Assembly: GCF_003945765.1 (NCBI RefSeq)
Contig: NZ_CP027712.1
Span: 3,224,001-3,288,000 of the forward strand
Source: Pseudomonas chlororaphis subsp. chlororaphis
Lineage (GTDB): Bacteria; Pseudomonadota; Gammaproteobacteria; Pseudomonadales; Pseudomonadaceae
DNA length: 64,000 nt
Direction: 5' to 3'
Each line of letters starts with the position of its first letter. Positions within the stretch are counted from its first letter, which is position 1. The notes beneath the pieces were generated by a model, which did not search any database, had not been told where the DNA came from, and worked only from the letters and a program-made list of their open reading frames with translations. A program made the translations under genes and the position numbers. Positions 17,386 to 26,965 of the stretch are shown one piece after another.

Positions 17386-18306
17386 ATGTCCAAGTCCGTT
17401 GTCGCCGCGTTGCAGATCGGCTCCCTGCCAGGGGGCAAGGCCGATACCCTGGAGCAGATCCTGTCCTTTGAAGCCGCCATCATCGAGGCCGGCGCGCAGC
17501 TGGTGGTGATGCCCGAAGCCTTGCTCGGTGGATACCCCAAGGGCGAGGGCTTCGGCACCCAGCTCGGCTATCGCCTGCCGGAAGGCCGTGAGGCCTTTGC
17601 CCGTTATTTCGCCAATGCGGTCGATGTGCCGGGCGCGGAGACCGAGGCCCTGGCCGGCCTGGCGGCACGCACCGGGGCCAACCTGGTGCTGGGGGTGATC
17701 GAGCGCGCTGGCAGCACCCTGTATTGCACGGCGCTGTATTTCGATCCGCAGCACGGCCTGGTGGGCAAGCACCGCAAGCTGATGCCCACCGGCACCGAGC
17801 GGCTGATCTGGGGCAAGGGCGATGGTTCGACCCTGCCGGTATTCGACACCCAGGTCGGCCGGGTCGGCGCGGTGATCTGCTGGGAAAACATGATGCCGCT
17901 GCTGCGCACCGCGATGTACGCCAAGGGCGTGCAGGTCTGGTGTGCGCCGACCGTGGACGAGCGCGAGATGTGGCAGGTCAGCATGCGCCACATCGCCCAT
18001 GAAGGCCGCTGCTTCGTGGTCAGCGCCTGCCAGGTGCAGGCGTCACCCCAGGCGCTGGGGCTGGAGATCGCCAACTGGCCGGCCGAACGCCCGCTGATTG
18101 CCGGCGGCAGCGTGATTGTCGGGCCCATGGGCGAGGTCCTGGCCGGGCCGCTGGTGGGACGCGCCGGCCTGCTGACGGCGCAGATCGATACTGACGAGCT
18201 GGTGCGGGCGCGCTACGACTACGATGTGGTCGGCCACTATGCCCGTCCGGATGTGTTCGAGCTGACGGTGGACGAGCGGGCCAAGGCCGGCGTGCGTTTC
18301 ATCTGA
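17386..18306 (+). CDS. nitrilase
   Basis: A 306-aa carbon-nitrogen hydrolase with the nitrilase triad: Glu44 in [14 protein letters not shown], Lys131 in [20 protein letters not shown], and Cys165 in [12 protein letters not shown]. The motif set, with GGYPKG and IWGKGDG, is that of true nitrilases rather than amidases, so it should convert organic nitriles to acid and ammonia; whether aliphatic or aryl substrates are preferred cannot be read. The start at 17386 has ACAGGAG upstream. Regulated, probably, by the divergent LysR protein. Confidence 0.92.
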   Translation: MSKSVVAALQIGSLPGGKADTLEQILSFEAAIIEAGAQLVVMPEALLGGYPKGEGFGTQLGYRLPEGREAFARYFANAVDVPGAETEALAGLAARTGANLVLGVIERAGSTLYCTALYFDPQHGLVGKHRKLMPTGTERLIWGKGDGSTLPVFDTQVGRVGAVICWENMMPLLRTAMYAKGVQVWCAPTVDEREMWQVSMRHIAHEGRCFVVSACQVQASPQALGLEIANWPAERPLIAGGSVIVGPMGEVLAGPLVGRAGLLTAQIDTDELVRARYDYDVVGHYARPDVFELTVDERAKAGVRFI

Positions 18307-18844
18307 GGCGACGCCACTCTTCGCGGGTGATTTCCCAGATATCACGGGGCAATCGCCCGCAGACGAAGTCGTCTTCGTCGCTGCGGATCAGGCGCATGCC
18401 GGCGCGTTCGGAAATCCGCCGCGAGGCCAGGTTTGGCGCGGCCTTGGGCACCCGCATGACCTCACGCCCCAGCACCTCGAACCAGTACTCGGTGACCGCC
18501 GCGCTGGCCTCGCTCATATAGCCCTGGCTTTGCCACGCCGGAGCCAGCCAGAAGCCGCGGTTGTTGTCGGCCTGGTTCATCAGGCTGACATTGCCGATCA
18601 ATTGTTCCGGCGCGCTTTTCAGGCGGATCGACCAGTGCCATTCCTCGCCGCGCTCCATGGCCGGCAGCGCCAGGTCGCGCAGGTAACTCAGGGCACCATC
18701 GGCGGGATAGGGCCAGGGCACCCGCGCGTTGAGATATTGCACCACTTGCCAGTGCGCAAACTGCTGCTGAATGGCCTCGGCATCGGCCAGTTCCAACGGA
18801 CGCAGGATCAGGCGTTCGGTGTACAGGGTGGGGGACAGCGCCAT
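18299..18844 (-). CDS. GNAT acetyltransferase, RimJ/RimL type
   Basis: A 181-aa N-acetyltransferase: [24 protein letters not shown] opens the RimJ/RimL group, [47 protein letters not shown] holds the acetyl-CoA-binding Q/RxxGxG/A-like loop in degenerate form ([10 protein letters not shown]), and [23 protein letters not shown] follows the usual N-S/A-AS pattern. The substrate is unknown. Its 3' end overlaps the nitrilase stop by 8 bases in convergent orientation. Confidence 0.88.
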   Translation of the reverse strand: MALSPTLYTERLILRPLELADAEAIQQQFAHWQVVQYLNARVPWPYPADGALSYLRDLALPAMERGEEWHWSIRLKSAPEQLIGNVSLMNQADNNRGFWLAPAWQSQGYMSEASAAVTEYWFEVLGREVMRVPKAAPNLASRRISERAGMRLIRSDEDDFVCGRLPRDIWEITREEWRRLR

Positions 18845-18980
18845 ATGAAAACCTTTCTCCTTGCGGGCAATGAGTTCAGGGGTAATCCATCTGTTGTCTA
18901 GTCGAGCATCCAGCTACTGTCGCCTTCGGTCTTGACAGTGTTTGGCAAGGTTTTGATGTTTCTGCTTTGTCGGCAAAAGG

Positions 18981-19919
18981 CTAGGGACCGTTGGTCTTGG
19001 CCGTCATTTCCAGGTGCGCTGATGTGACAGATTCTCCTTCGAGCGCTTGTTGCGGTGGGGCCGCCGGACGTACGCGCAACAGGCGACAGGTCATCCACCA
19101 GCAAAGAGCAACGAAGAAGTTGTAAGGGAAGAACACCAACCAAAGAGGCATCAGCCACCATTTCTTGCCCTGCTTTTCCCCAGGCTCTCCCGTGCGCCAA
19201 GGCACATAGTGACGAAATGCCTGACGGGGGGGCAGGCAGATAGAGTTATGAGGCACATACCACCAGTGGGGTTCTTGAGGAACGGGCAGCTTATCCGGGC
19301 CATGGGCCATGAATTGACGGATGTACTCCCAGACTTGCGCAACGAAGATCGGTCGAGGGTCACTGGGTTCATTGCTGTCTATGCAGATGCTATAGGTGGG
19401 CGCCCAGGATTTGGCGATCTGCCTGGCTTGCGGGCTGTCTTGCAGGGTACCGAATGCATTCAGGATCAACGAAGTAGTGGTACTGAACGACCGGCCAGAA
19501 AACTCGGTCCGACCCGTTACGCCAGCCTTGACATCAGCCCAGTCACCGACAAGCAGGGTCTTGCCCTTGAGGTAGTAGATTTTCTGGGTGTGGCGATTGA
19601 AATAGAAGTTCGATTGACTCTTGATCAAGTGGATCCGGTAGAAAAGGAACAACGAAACGCCCAGGGGCAGGAGCAAGGGAATGAACAGAATCCAGGCTTC
19701 ATCGGATGGCGTTTCCTTGATGACAGCACAGAACATCCATAACCACAGCAGCAGCGTGACGACTATCGTGGCGGAAAACAGCTTGGCCATGAACGCCGAG
19801 TCTGCGGGCATCGGATTGCGCAGGCACAACACGCTTTTTCCCATGGAGATGTATTGGTCGCCGATCGACGGTACAGCTTCTGCCTTGTCTTTTGGGGTCC
19901 AGGTCCAGCTGATGGTCAT
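18981..19919 (-). CDS. DUF6708-type membrane protein
   Basis: A 312-aa protein with two hydrophobic helices near residues 45-95 (FSATIVVTLLLWLWMFCAV, LFIPLLLPLGVSLFLFY), a PH-like middle (FNRHTQKIYYLKGKTLLVGDWADV) and a further membrane stretch near 250-275. The pattern matches DUF6708 proteins, which I recall near polymorphic-toxin or type VI effector genes; no such gene is intact here. AAGGAAAG before the ATG overlaps the stop of a short upstream frame (19930-20037). Base composition is visibly lower in GC than the flanking genes, a sign of transfer. Function unknown; an immunity or helper role is only a guess. Confidence 0.7.
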   Translation of the reverse strand: MTISWTWTPKDKAEAVPSIGDQYISMGKSVLCLRNPMPADSAFMAKLFSATIVVTLLLWLWMFCAVIKETPSDEAWILFIPLLLPLGVSLFLFYRIHLIKSQSNFYFNRHTQKIYYLKGKTLLVGDWADVKAGVTGRTEFSGRSFSTTTSLILNAFGTLQDSPQARQIAKSWAPTYSICIDSNEPSDPRPIFVAQVWEYIRQFMAHGPDKLPVPQEPHWWYVPHNSICLPPRQAFRHYVPWRTGEPGEKQGKKWWLMPLWLVFFPYNFFVALCWWMTCRLLRVRPAAPPQQALEGESVTSAHLEMTAKTNGP

Positions 19920-19929
19920 GTGTCTTTCC

Positions 19930-20037
19930 TTAGTCGATCAGTTCGAACCTTGCAGTCGCGACCGCGGTTTCATCCCAGCCTTGGTTAGGCTTGTAGCTGA
20001 CTTCGAGAGATATTCGATCGCTATCTGCTGCGCCCAT
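19930..20037 (-). pseudogene. 3' remnant of a gene upstream of the DUF6708 gene (35 codons)
   Basis: The frame ends ...ISLEVSYKPNQGW...TARFELID with a TAA 10 bases before the DUF6708 start, the spacing of an operon. It reads like a folded beta-strand C-terminus rather than a complete protein. The only ATG (20037) has AAGG directly touching it, a poor ribosome site, and the frame upstream meets the LysR 3' end at once. I read it as the stump of a lost partner gene. It could instead be a very short real gene. Confidence 0.45.
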
Positions 20038-20062
20038 CCTTGTGTGGATCCGCCGTGTTTTT

Positions 20063-20959
20063 TCAGCGTCCGCCCAGCACCAGGCGTTCGCTGAGAAAGT
20101 CGACGAACACTCGCAGTTTCGGCAACAGATGTCGACTGCCGGGCCAGAGCACCGAGAACTTGCCGCTGTCGATCTGATAGTCGTCCAGCACCGACACCAG
20201 CGAGCCGTCGGCCAGGGCGTCACGCACCACGAAGTCCGGAACGAAGGCGATGCCCAGGCCCTGGGTGGCGGCGTGGATCAGCGATTCCAGGTTGTTGCTG
20301 GTCAGGGCGCTGCGCAGCAGCAGCGGTGGTGCGTCGGCGGGTAGGCGCAGTTTCCATTCCTGCAATTGCACAGTGCCGGGAAACTTGTAGCGCAGGCAGG
20401 CATGTCGCTCCAGATCAGGTGGGCACTGGGGCACACCATGGCGGGCGAAGTAGTGGGGGGCGCTGACCAGGACGAAACGGAACGGCCCCAGGGGGCGCGA
20501 TTTGAGCTGGGAGTCCGCCAGCTCGCCGCTGCGGATCACCGCATCGACGCCTTCGGCGATCACGTCGATCAGCCGGTCGTTGAAGTCCAGGTCCAGTTCG
20601 ATCTCCGGGTAGCGTTCGGCGAACTCCGGCAGGATCGGCAGCAGCATGCGATAGCCGATGGCGGGCAGGCTGACCCGCAGTTTGCCGCGGGGCTTGTCGC
20701 TGATACGCGCCAGCTCGGCTTCGGCGTCTTCCACCTCGCCGACGATGCGCTGGCAGCGCTCGAAGAACAGCGTGCCTTCGTCGGTCAGGCTGATGCGCCG
20801 GGTGCTGCGATTGAGCAGGCGCACGCCGAGCCGCTCTTCCAGGCGTGCCAGGCTTTTACCCACCGCCGAAGCGGAGATGCCCAGGCGCTCCGCCGCGCCG
20901 ACAAAACTGCCGGCCTGCACCGTGCGCACAAAGGCCAGCATGCCACTGAGGTTGTCCAT
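20063..20959 (-). CDS. LysR-family regulator (divergent to MFS efflux gene)
   Basis: A 298-aa LysR protein, CrgA-like group: MDNLSGMLAFVRTVQAGSFVGAAERLGISASAVGKSLARLEERLGVRLLNRSTRRISLTDEG is the winged HTH, followed by the effector domain (GKLRVSLPAIGYRMLLPILPEFAERYPEIELDLDFNDR). Back-to-back with the MFS transporter, 113 bases between starts, so it probably controls that gene. Ordinary length and composition, unlike the DUF6708 gene downstream. Confidence 0.93.
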   Translation of the reverse strand: MDNLSGMLAFVRTVQAGSFVGAAERLGISASAVGKSLARLEERLGVRLLNRSTRRISLTDEGTLFFERCQRIVGEVEDAEAELARISDKPRGKLRVSLPAIGYRMLLPILPEFAERYPEIELDLDFNDRLIDVIAEGVDAVIRSGELADSQLKSRPLGPFRFVLVSAPHYFARHGVPQCPPDLERHACLRYKFPGTVQLQEWKLRLPADAPPLLLRSALTSNNLESLIHAATQGLGIAFVPDFVVRDALADGSLVSVLDDYQIDSGKFSVLWPGSRHLLPKLRVFVDFLSERLVLGGR

Positions 20960-21072
20960 GGGGATCTCGATTAGAGCGTTAATGTCCGTAAAGAACGGAC
21001 TTTAGCCCTGTTTGTGGGTGATTGCGGCGAATCTACCATTGATCGCACCCTAACGTTCCCCCTGAGGTGCCG

Positions 21073-22596
21073 ATGAGTTCGCCAACCGATGTGCCTGCTG
21101 CCTTAAATCACACTGTCGCCGGCGGTTCTTCCTACGCCGTGCTGGCCGCGGTGTGCCTGGCGGCGCTGATCCTGCCGCTGACCTTCGTCGGCGTGGCCGT
21201 GGCGACCCCGGCCATCGGCCGCGAGCTGGGCGGCGGCCCCCTGGCCCTGAGCTGGATCACCAATGCCTTCATGCTGAGTTTCGGCAGCGCACTGATGGCC
21301 GCCGGCACCCTGGCCGACGAGTACGGACGCAAGCGCGTGTTCAGCCTCGGTGTCGGCCTGTTCGCCCTGACGTCGCTGGCCCTGGCCTTCGCGCCTTCGG
21401 TGCTCTGGCTCGACCTGTTGCGGGCGGTGCAGGGGTTGGCCGGTGCGGCGGCGCTGGCGGGCGGCTCGGCTGCTTTGGCCCAGACGTTCGAGGGCCCGGC
21501 GCGGACCCGTGCCTTCAGCCTGCTGGGCACCACCTTCGGCGTCGGCCTGGCATTCGGGCCGATCCTCGCCGGGGTGTTGATCGAAGCCTACGGCTGGCGT
21601 TCGATCTTTGTCTCCGGGACCTTGATTGGCGGTCTGTCGCTGCTGTTCGGCGTGCCGCGCATGCCTGAGTCCCGCGATCCGGACGCGGCGGGGGTCGACT
21701 GGCCCGGCACCTTGAGTTTCACCGCGGCACTGGTGGCGCTGACCTGGGGCATTTTGCAGGCGCCGCAAAGCGGCTGGGGCAGCCCGCTGGTCTGGGGTCT
21801 GCTGCTGGTGGCGCTGCTGGCGTTGCTGCTGTTTATCGTGGTGGAGCTGCGGGTCAAGCGGCCGATGCTCGACCTGTCGCTGTTTCGCTACCCGCGCTTT
21901 GTCGGCGTGCAGCTGCTGCCGATCGCCACCTGCTATTGCTTCGTGGTGTTGCTGATCCTGCTGCCGATCCGCTTTATCGGCGTGGAAGGCTACAGCGAGA
22001 TCGATGCCGGACTGATGATGATCGCCCTGTCCGCGCCGATGGTGGTGGTGCCGTTGCTGGCCGCGTGGCTGACCCGTTGGTTCGGCGCCGGAACCCTGTC
22101 CAGCGTCGGCCTGGTGATTGCTGCGGGCGGACTCTATCTGCTCAGCCGGATCGCCCCGGGGCAGGCGCCGGCGGCCAATGTCTTGCCCATGCTGTTGATC
22201 GGCTTCGGTGCCGGTTTGCCCTGGGGCTTGATGGACGGGCTGTCGGTCAGTGTGGTGCCCAAGGAACGGGCGGGGATGGCCACCGGCATCTTCAGCACCA
22301 CTCGGGTGGCGGGCGAGGGCATTGCCCTGGCCCTGGTGGTGGCCCTGCTGGCCGGCTTGCTGCAACTGTCCATGGCCGCGGCGCTGCCGGAACATCCGCA
22401 GCTGTCGCTGGCCGCGCAGCAACTGGCCAGCGGCAACCTGCAGGCCAGCGCGGCCTTGTTGCCCGAGCTGGGCCGGGAGCTGCTGCTCGGGCTCTATGCC
22501 AAGGCCTTCACTTGGCTGCTGTATGCGCTGATCGCCATCACCCTGGTCGCGGCGCTGGTGGTGCGGCTGATGCTGCATGAGCCGCGCCGGGCTTGA
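21073..22596 (+). CDS. MFS multidrug transporter, DHA2 (14-TM) family
   Basis: A 507-aa inner-membrane protein with about 14 hydrophobic helices. PLTFVGVAVATPAIGRELGG opens the DHA2 family; GTLADEYGRKRVF is motif A and LGTTFGVGLAFGPILAGVLIEAYGWRSIF the antiporter motif C region. DHA2 proteins are proton-driven drug efflux pumps. I chose ATG at 21073 (CTGAGG upstream) over a GTG two codons earlier. Its divergent LysR neighbour is the likely regulator. Substrates unknown. Confidence 0.92.
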   Translation: MSSPTDVPAALNHTVAGGSSYAVLAAVCLAALILPLTFVGVAVATPAIGRELGGGPLALSWITNAFMLSFGSALMAAGTLADEYGRKRVFSLGVGLFALTSLALAFAPSVLWLDLLRAVQGLAGAAALAGGSAALAQTFEGPARTRAFSLLGTTFGVGLAFGPILAGVLIEAYGWRSIFVSGTLIGGLSLLFGVPRMPESRDPDAAGVDWPGTLSFTAALVALTWGILQAPQSGWGSPLVWGLLLVALLALLLFIVVELRVKRPMLDLSLFRYPRFVGVQLLPIATCYCFVVLLILLPIRFIGVEGYSEIDAGLMMIALSAPMVVVPLLAAWLTRWFGAGTLSSVGLVIAAGGLYLLSRIAPGQAPAANVLPMLLIGFGAGLPWGLMDGLSVSVVPKERAGMATGIFSTTRVAGEGIALALVVALLAGLLQLSMAAALPEHPQLSLAAQQLASGNLQASAALLPELGRELLLGLYAKAFTWLLYALIAITLVAALVVRLMLHEPRRA

Positions 22597-22602
22597 GAGC
22601 GT

Positions 22603-23856
22603 TCAACGAAACTCGAAGAACTCGTAGTGCAGGTTGCGCTCGGGAATCGCGTATTCGCGCATCAACGCCTTGACCCTTGCCAGCAAACCCTTGGGCCCGC
22701 AGAAACTGATCTGGATCTGTTGCGGATCGGTTTCGCTGGCCAGCCGTTGCAGGGTTTCGCCCAGGCGGTCGGCGCCGTCGGTGTGGCCGATGAAAGCCAC
22801 CCCGCGCTGCTCGGCCAGGCCCTGCAAGGTTTCGAGGCTGGGGAAGGCCCGTGACGGGTTGCAGCAGTACACCAGGGTCGCCTGGTCGAAACGTCCGGCG
22901 GCGGCATCCTGCAGCCACGAGATAAAGGGTGAGATACCCACGCCACCGCCGATCCAGATCTCCCGGCCGGCATCGAGCCGGCGCTTGAAGCGGCCATAGG
23001 GCGCGTAGAGGTCGGCGAGCATGCCGACCTTGACCTGCTGGCGCAACTTCTGGGTGTAGTCGCCCAGGGCACGGATCACGAACTCGATGCGCCCGTCGCT
23101 GGCGTGAGCACTGGCGATGGTGAAGGGGTGCGGTTCGCGCAGGCCTTTTTCACGCATGGCGAGAAAGGCGAACTGCCCGGCCTTGAAGGCGAAACCGCGG
23201 TGCAGCGGGGTCAGCTCCAGGTGCAGGGAGTTTTTCTCCAGGGTCACGGCGCTGACCCTGTATTCGCCGGCCTTGGCCAGCAATGGATAGAGCAGCAGCT
23301 TGTACAGGGCGCCGAGCAGGCCCAGGCCGCAGAGCGCGGTGAGCCAGATACCCGAGGGGTTATCCAGGGCAATCGGCGACTTGAAGCTCAGCCAGTGCAG
23401 GATGACGATCGCGAACAGCGGCCCGGACAGCTTGTGCCACCAGCGCCACTGGCCGTAGGGAATGTTGCGGTTCAGCGCTAGCAGCACGATCAGGCCGAGG
23501 GCGACGTAGCTCAGTTGGCGCACCATGCGCGTCCAGTACTTGGACAGCTCGATGATCGGCACGCTTTGCCAGGTATCCAGGTTGGCCTTGAACACCAGGT
23601 GATAGCTGGCGAAAACCAGCGCCCAGATGCCCAGCCACTTGTGGGTTTCATAGACCCGGTCGAGGCCGCCGAACAGCCGCTCGACCCAGCGCCAGCGGCT
23701 GGCCAGCAGGCAGGACAGGGCCATGTAGGCCAGCGCCGTGGCGCCGAGGACCAGGCTCAGGGTGGCGGAGGTCAGCCAGGTATCGCTGGGGATTTCCAGC
23801 AGCACGGCGAGGGTGGTGATCAGCAGGACGCCGACCACCGAGTACCAGGTTTTCAA
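22603..23856 (-). CDS. ferric-reductase-like transmembrane ferredoxin reductase
   Basis: A 417-aa membrane flavocytochrome-type protein: six-helix ferric-reductase domain with haem-ligand-like His (YETHKWLGIWALVFASYHLVF; WHKLSGPLFAIVILHWLSF), then a FAD-binding barrel (AGQFAFLAMREKGLREPHPFTIAS) and an NAD(P)-binding domain (IWIGGGVGISPFISWL, SFCGPKGLL). It would pass electrons from NAD(P)H through FAD and haem across the membrane. The TTG at 23856 is preceded by CTGGAGG at ideal distance and starts just before the first helix; the upstream ATG lacks support. Substrate (ferric siderophore or other) unknown. Confidence 0.88.
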   Translation of the reverse strand: MKTWYSVVGVLLITTLAVLLEIPSDTWLTSATLSLVLGATALAYMALSCLLASRWRWVERLFGGLDRVYETHKWLGIWALVFASYHLVFKANLDTWQSVPIIELSKYWTRMVRQLSYVALGLIVLLALNRNIPYGQWRWWHKLSGPLFAIVILHWLSFKSPIALDNPSGIWLTALCGLGLLGALYKLLLYPLLAKAGEYRVSAVTLEKNSLHLELTPLHRGFAFKAGQFAFLAMREKGLREPHPFTIASAHASDGRIEFVIRALGDYTQKLRQQVKVGMLADLYAPYGRFKRRLDAGREIWIGGGVGISPFISWLQDAAAGRFDQATLVYCCNPSRAFPSLETLQGLAEQRGVAFIGHTDGADRLGETLQRLASETDPQQIQISFCGPKGLLARVKALMREYAIPERNLHYEFFEFR

Positions 23857-23996
23857 GGGGGACACCTCCAGAAAGATGGCGCCAGTGTCGGCGCATAGGA
23901 TGGGTCGCGGGCTGTGTGGGGGGCAGGGCACAGCCGGGTGAGGGGGTATTTTACTGGCAGGGCGGCAGTCCTGAGCTGATCTGCATCAGCGCCTGC

Positions 23997-24884
23997 TCAG
24001 TGCGGGTGTGGCAAGGGGTTTTCCACCAGCCAGGCCTGGGCGAAATCCAGGTAGGCTCGGACGATGTTCGAGGGCGGGCGCTGGTTCGGATACAGCAGGT
24101 GCAGCTGTTGTTCCGGCATCGGCAGGTGCGGCAGCAGGGCTTGCAGGCGACCGTCGCGCACGGCTTCGGCGGCGAGAAAGGCCGGCAGCTCGGTGACCAC
24201 CTTGGCGGTCAGCGCCAGTTGGCGCAGGTGCAGGTAATCGTTGGCGGCGAACAGCGGATCGGGGCTGTAGTACTGGTCGCCCAGCTGCCACTGTTCCCGG
24301 GCATCGGCCTGGCGCGACCAGACGGCACAGGGAAATCCGCGAAGGTCGGCGGGGGTTTGCGGGGTGCCGAGGCGCTCCAGCAGCAGCGGGCTGGCGACCA
24401 GCATATGCCGGTAACTGCCGAGCAGGCGCGCCGGGCGCTCCTCGTCGAACAACGGCCCGGCGCGCAAGGCGACGTCGACCCCATCCTGCGCCAGGTCGCT
24501 TTCCCGCTCGCTGGTATAGACCGCGACCTGGACCTCGGGATGGCGCCGCTGGAACTCGGCCAGCAGCTTCCACCAGCTCTCGAATGCCGCAGGCACCGAC
24601 ACACTCAGGCGGCCCTGCAAGTGCATTCGATCATTTCTGACAGCCTGTTCGCCCTCGGCCAGGGCTTCGATACCGCGACTGGCGTGTTCATAGAGCTGGC
24701 TGCCGGCGGCGGTCAGCCGGGTGCCGCGGGTGGAGCGTTCCAGCAGTTGCACGTTGAGGCTGCGTTCCAGTTCACGAATGCCCCGGCGGATGGTGGCCAG
24801 CGGTAGTTGCAGCAGGTTGGCGGCGGACGAAATGCTGCCGCATTGGACCACGCTGACAAACATCCTGGCGGCGTTGAGATCCAT
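23997..24884 (-). CDS. LysR-family regulator
   Basis: A 295-aa LysR protein with [64 protein letters not shown] and effector domain ([38 protein letters not shown]). It lies 140 bases upstream of the ferric-reductase-like gene in the same direction, and divergent from the glutaminase gene 225 bases away; either could be its target. Confidence 0.92.
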   Translation of the reverse strand: MDLNAARMFVSVVQCGSISSAANLLQLPLATIRRGIRELERSLNVQLLERSTRGTRLTAAGSQLYEHASRGIEALAEGEQAVRNDRMHLQGRLSVSVPAAFESWWKLLAEFQRRHPEVQVAVYTSERESDLAQDGVDVALRAGPLFDEERPARLLGSYRHMLVASPLLLERLGTPQTPADLRGFPCAVWSRQADAREQWQLGDQYYSPDPLFAANDYLHLRQLALTAKVVTELPAFLAAEAVRDGRLQALLPHLPMPEQQLHLLYPNQRPPSNIVRAYLDFAQAWLVENPLPHPH

Positions 24885-25109
24885 GAGCGCTCCCTGTCGA
24901 ATGTAGTGGAAAGCCTATCAGCTGCGGCTCTGCCCGATCAAAAATGCGCGGTGCGCGGGCGATTTTCATCGACGGTTTTTTCTCCCGCGCGGGGACGGTG
25001 CGAGGGGCCGCGCCAGGGATGGCCACGACAACTGTGTTCTCGACGCGGCGGGATGCGTCTAGCAGCGGTAGCTTCGCGGCGGTGCGAGGCACGAAGTGCG
25101 AGTCTGAAC

Positions 25110-26018
25110 ATGCAAGCGTTGTTGAACGAGATCCTCGACGAGGTCCGTCCCTTGATTGGCCAGGGCAAAGTGGCCAGCTACATTCCGGCGCTGGCCGACG
25201 TGCCGGCCAACCAGCTGGGGATCGCCGTGTATGGCAACGATGGCCAGGTGTTCAGCGCCGGCGACGCCGATACGCCGTTCTCGGTGCAAAGCATTTCCAA
25301 GGTGTTCAGCCTGGTACAGGCCATCGGGCATTCCGGCGAGGCGATCTGGCAGCGCCTGGGGCATGAGCCTTCCGGGCAGCCTTTCAATTCCCTGGTGCAG
25401 CTGGAGTTCGAGCGTGGCCGTCCGCGCAACCCGTTCATCAACGCCGGGGCGCTGGTGATCTGCGATATCAACCAGTCGCGTTTCGCCGCGCCGGCGCTGT
25501 CCATGCGCGATTTTGTGCGGCGCCTGTCCGGCAACATGCAGGTGCTGGTGGACGGCCGCGTCGCCGATTCGGAGTACCAGCACCGCGCGCGCAATGCGGC
25601 GATGGCCTACCTGATGCAGTCCTTCGGCAACTTCCACAACGACGTCGAGGCGGTGCTGCGCAGCTACTTCAGCCACTGCGCGCTGCGCATGAGCTGCGTC
25701 GACCTGGCGCGGGCCTTCTGCTTCCTGGCCAACGATGGCTTCTGCAAGCACAGCGGCGAGCAGATCCTCACGGCGCGCCAGACCCAGCAGGTCAACTCGA
25801 TCATGGCCACCAGCGGCCTGTACGACGAAGCCGGCAACTTCGCCTACCGCGTCGGCCTGCCGGGCAAGAGCGGCGTGGGCGGCGGCATCGTCGCGGTGGT
25901 GCCGGGGCAGTTCACGGTGTGCGTGTGGTCGCCGGAATTGAACGCGGCGGGCAATTCCCTGGTGGGCATGGCGGCGCTGGAGTTGCTGAGCCAGCGCATC
26001 GGCTGGTCGGTGTTCTAG
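25110..26018 (+). CDS. glsB: glutaminase
   Basis: A 302-aa serine-type glutaminase that hydrolyses L-glutamine to glutamate and ammonia. The SxxK active-site motif is in [14 protein letters not shown]; other family blocks are [52 protein letters not shown] and [19 protein letters not shown]. Length equals the short bacterial type (E. coli YneH/GlsB, 308 aa). The ribosome site is weak; the ATG at 25110 is chosen by family length. A REP element follows. Confidence 0.95.
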   Translation: MQALLNEILDEVRPLIGQGKVASYIPALADVPANQLGIAVYGNDGQVFSAGDADTPFSVQSISKVFSLVQAIGHSGEAIWQRLGHEPSGQPFNSLVQLEFERGRPRNPFINAGALVICDINQSRFAAPALSMRDFVRRLSGNMQVLVDGRVADSEYQHRARNAAMAYLMQSFGNFHNDVEAVLRSYFSHCALRMSCVDLARAFCFLANDGFCKHSGEQILTARQTQQVNSIMATSGLYDEAGNFAYRVGLPGKSGVGGGIVAVVPGQFTVCVWSPELNAAGNSLVGMAALELLSQRIGWSVF

Positions 26019-26036
26019 CGGAGGGGAGTTGGCGAC

Positions 26037-26129
26037 GGCTACGCCGCCGATCGCAGGCTGCGCCAGCGGCTACTGGGACGCGGTGTCTGTGTAGCCGCTG
26101 CCGAGCTTGCGAGGCTGCGATCGGTTTGG
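26037..26129. repeat. REP/BIME-like palindrome pair
   Basis: Two inverted copies: 'gccgatcgcaggctgcgccagcggcta' and 'tgtagccgctgccgagcttgcgaggctgcgatcgg', the second Pseudomonas REP family, in inverted arrangement downstream of glsB. Confidence 0.75.
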
Positions 26130-26209
26130 GCGGCATTCCGACACAGCAACCGCAAAGCCTGAGTCCGCGATTTGCCTGGATAAGCTATTTGCGAGTGCTG
26201 CGCGTGCGA

Positions 26210-26683
26210 TTACCAGGTGAAATTGGCGGTCTTGGGCAGGCTCAGCTGGCCTTTGTCGACGAAACGCATCGTGCCGAACGGGCCGCCGGCGAGCTTGCCG
26301 CGCAGCACGTAGGGCAGGTCGTCGAGGCTTTGCGTCTGGCTCAGGCCCAGGGTCTGGCGCAGCACGGCGAAGGCCGAGACGCTGACCGGCACCACCAGCA
26401 CCCCCTCGGAGAAACGCCCGATGCTGCCGCTCTGGTCGCTGACCCCGGAGGCCAGCGGCCGGCCGTTAACCTCCAGGTCCAGGGCCACGCCGTTGTAGTT
26501 GATCGCGGTTTCGTTGGGGTTTTGCAGGCGCAGCTTGACCGCGAAGCGCATTTCCAGGTCCTGGCTGGGCAGGGGTTCGATACCGACCACATTGATGTGC
26601 AACTGATCGCGCTGGGGAAACAGGGCGCAGGCGCTCAGGCTGAGCAACAGCAAGGAAAGGGTGAGGCCGAGGAATCTGCGCAT
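26210..26683 (-). CDS. LEA-2/WHy-domain lipoprotein
   Basis: A 157-aa precursor MRRFLGLTLSLLLLSLSACALF with lipobox LSAC. The mature part is a single WHy/LEA14-type immunoglobulin-like domain: MRFAVKLRLQNPNETAINYNGVALDLEVNGRPLASGVSDQ, with the NPNxxxINYNG pattern diagnostic of LEA group 2. In bacteria these are associated with desiccation and stress tolerance; direct function is unknown. The ATG at 26683 starts the lipoprotein signal; the longer frame upstream lies in a REP region. Confidence 0.88.
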   Translation of the reverse strand: MRRFLGLTLSLLLLSLSACALFPQRDQLHINVVGIEPLPSQDLEMRFAVKLRLQNPNETAINYNGVALDLEVNGRPLASGVSDQSGSIGRFSEGVLVVPVSVSAFAVLRQTLGLSQTQSLDDLPYVLRGKLAGGPFGTMRFVDKGQLSLPKTANFTW

Positions 26684-26772
26684 CAGGGGTCGTCTCTGCG
26701 GGAAGGGAGGCACTGATGAATCTAGCGCGGCCAGGTCTGCACCACAAACCACGATGTCAAGAACGCCCGGTT

Positions 26773-26955
26773 TCTGTAGGAGCCAGGCTTGCCGGCGATT
26801 GGGCCGGCAGGGCTGGTAGTGAGCTTGAGGCCTGCCGTCTGGTGGTGTCGCCACCGACGCCATCGCGAGCAAGCTTCGCTCCTACAGATGCCAGTTTGGC
26901 GGTGCGGCTAATGACGCCATCGCGAGCAATCGAGCGTCGACCGGCCTCCTACAGA
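26773..26955. repeat. cluster of REP elements
   Basis: Contains 'tgtaggagccaggcttgccggcg' in one direction and 'catcgcgagcaagcttcgctcctaca' plus a degenerate third copy ('catcgcgagcaatcgagcg') in the other. This fills the gap between the NCS2 permease 3' end and the LEA-2 lipoprotein promoter. Confidence 0.75.
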
Positions 26956-26965
26956 TGCTCGGGGG

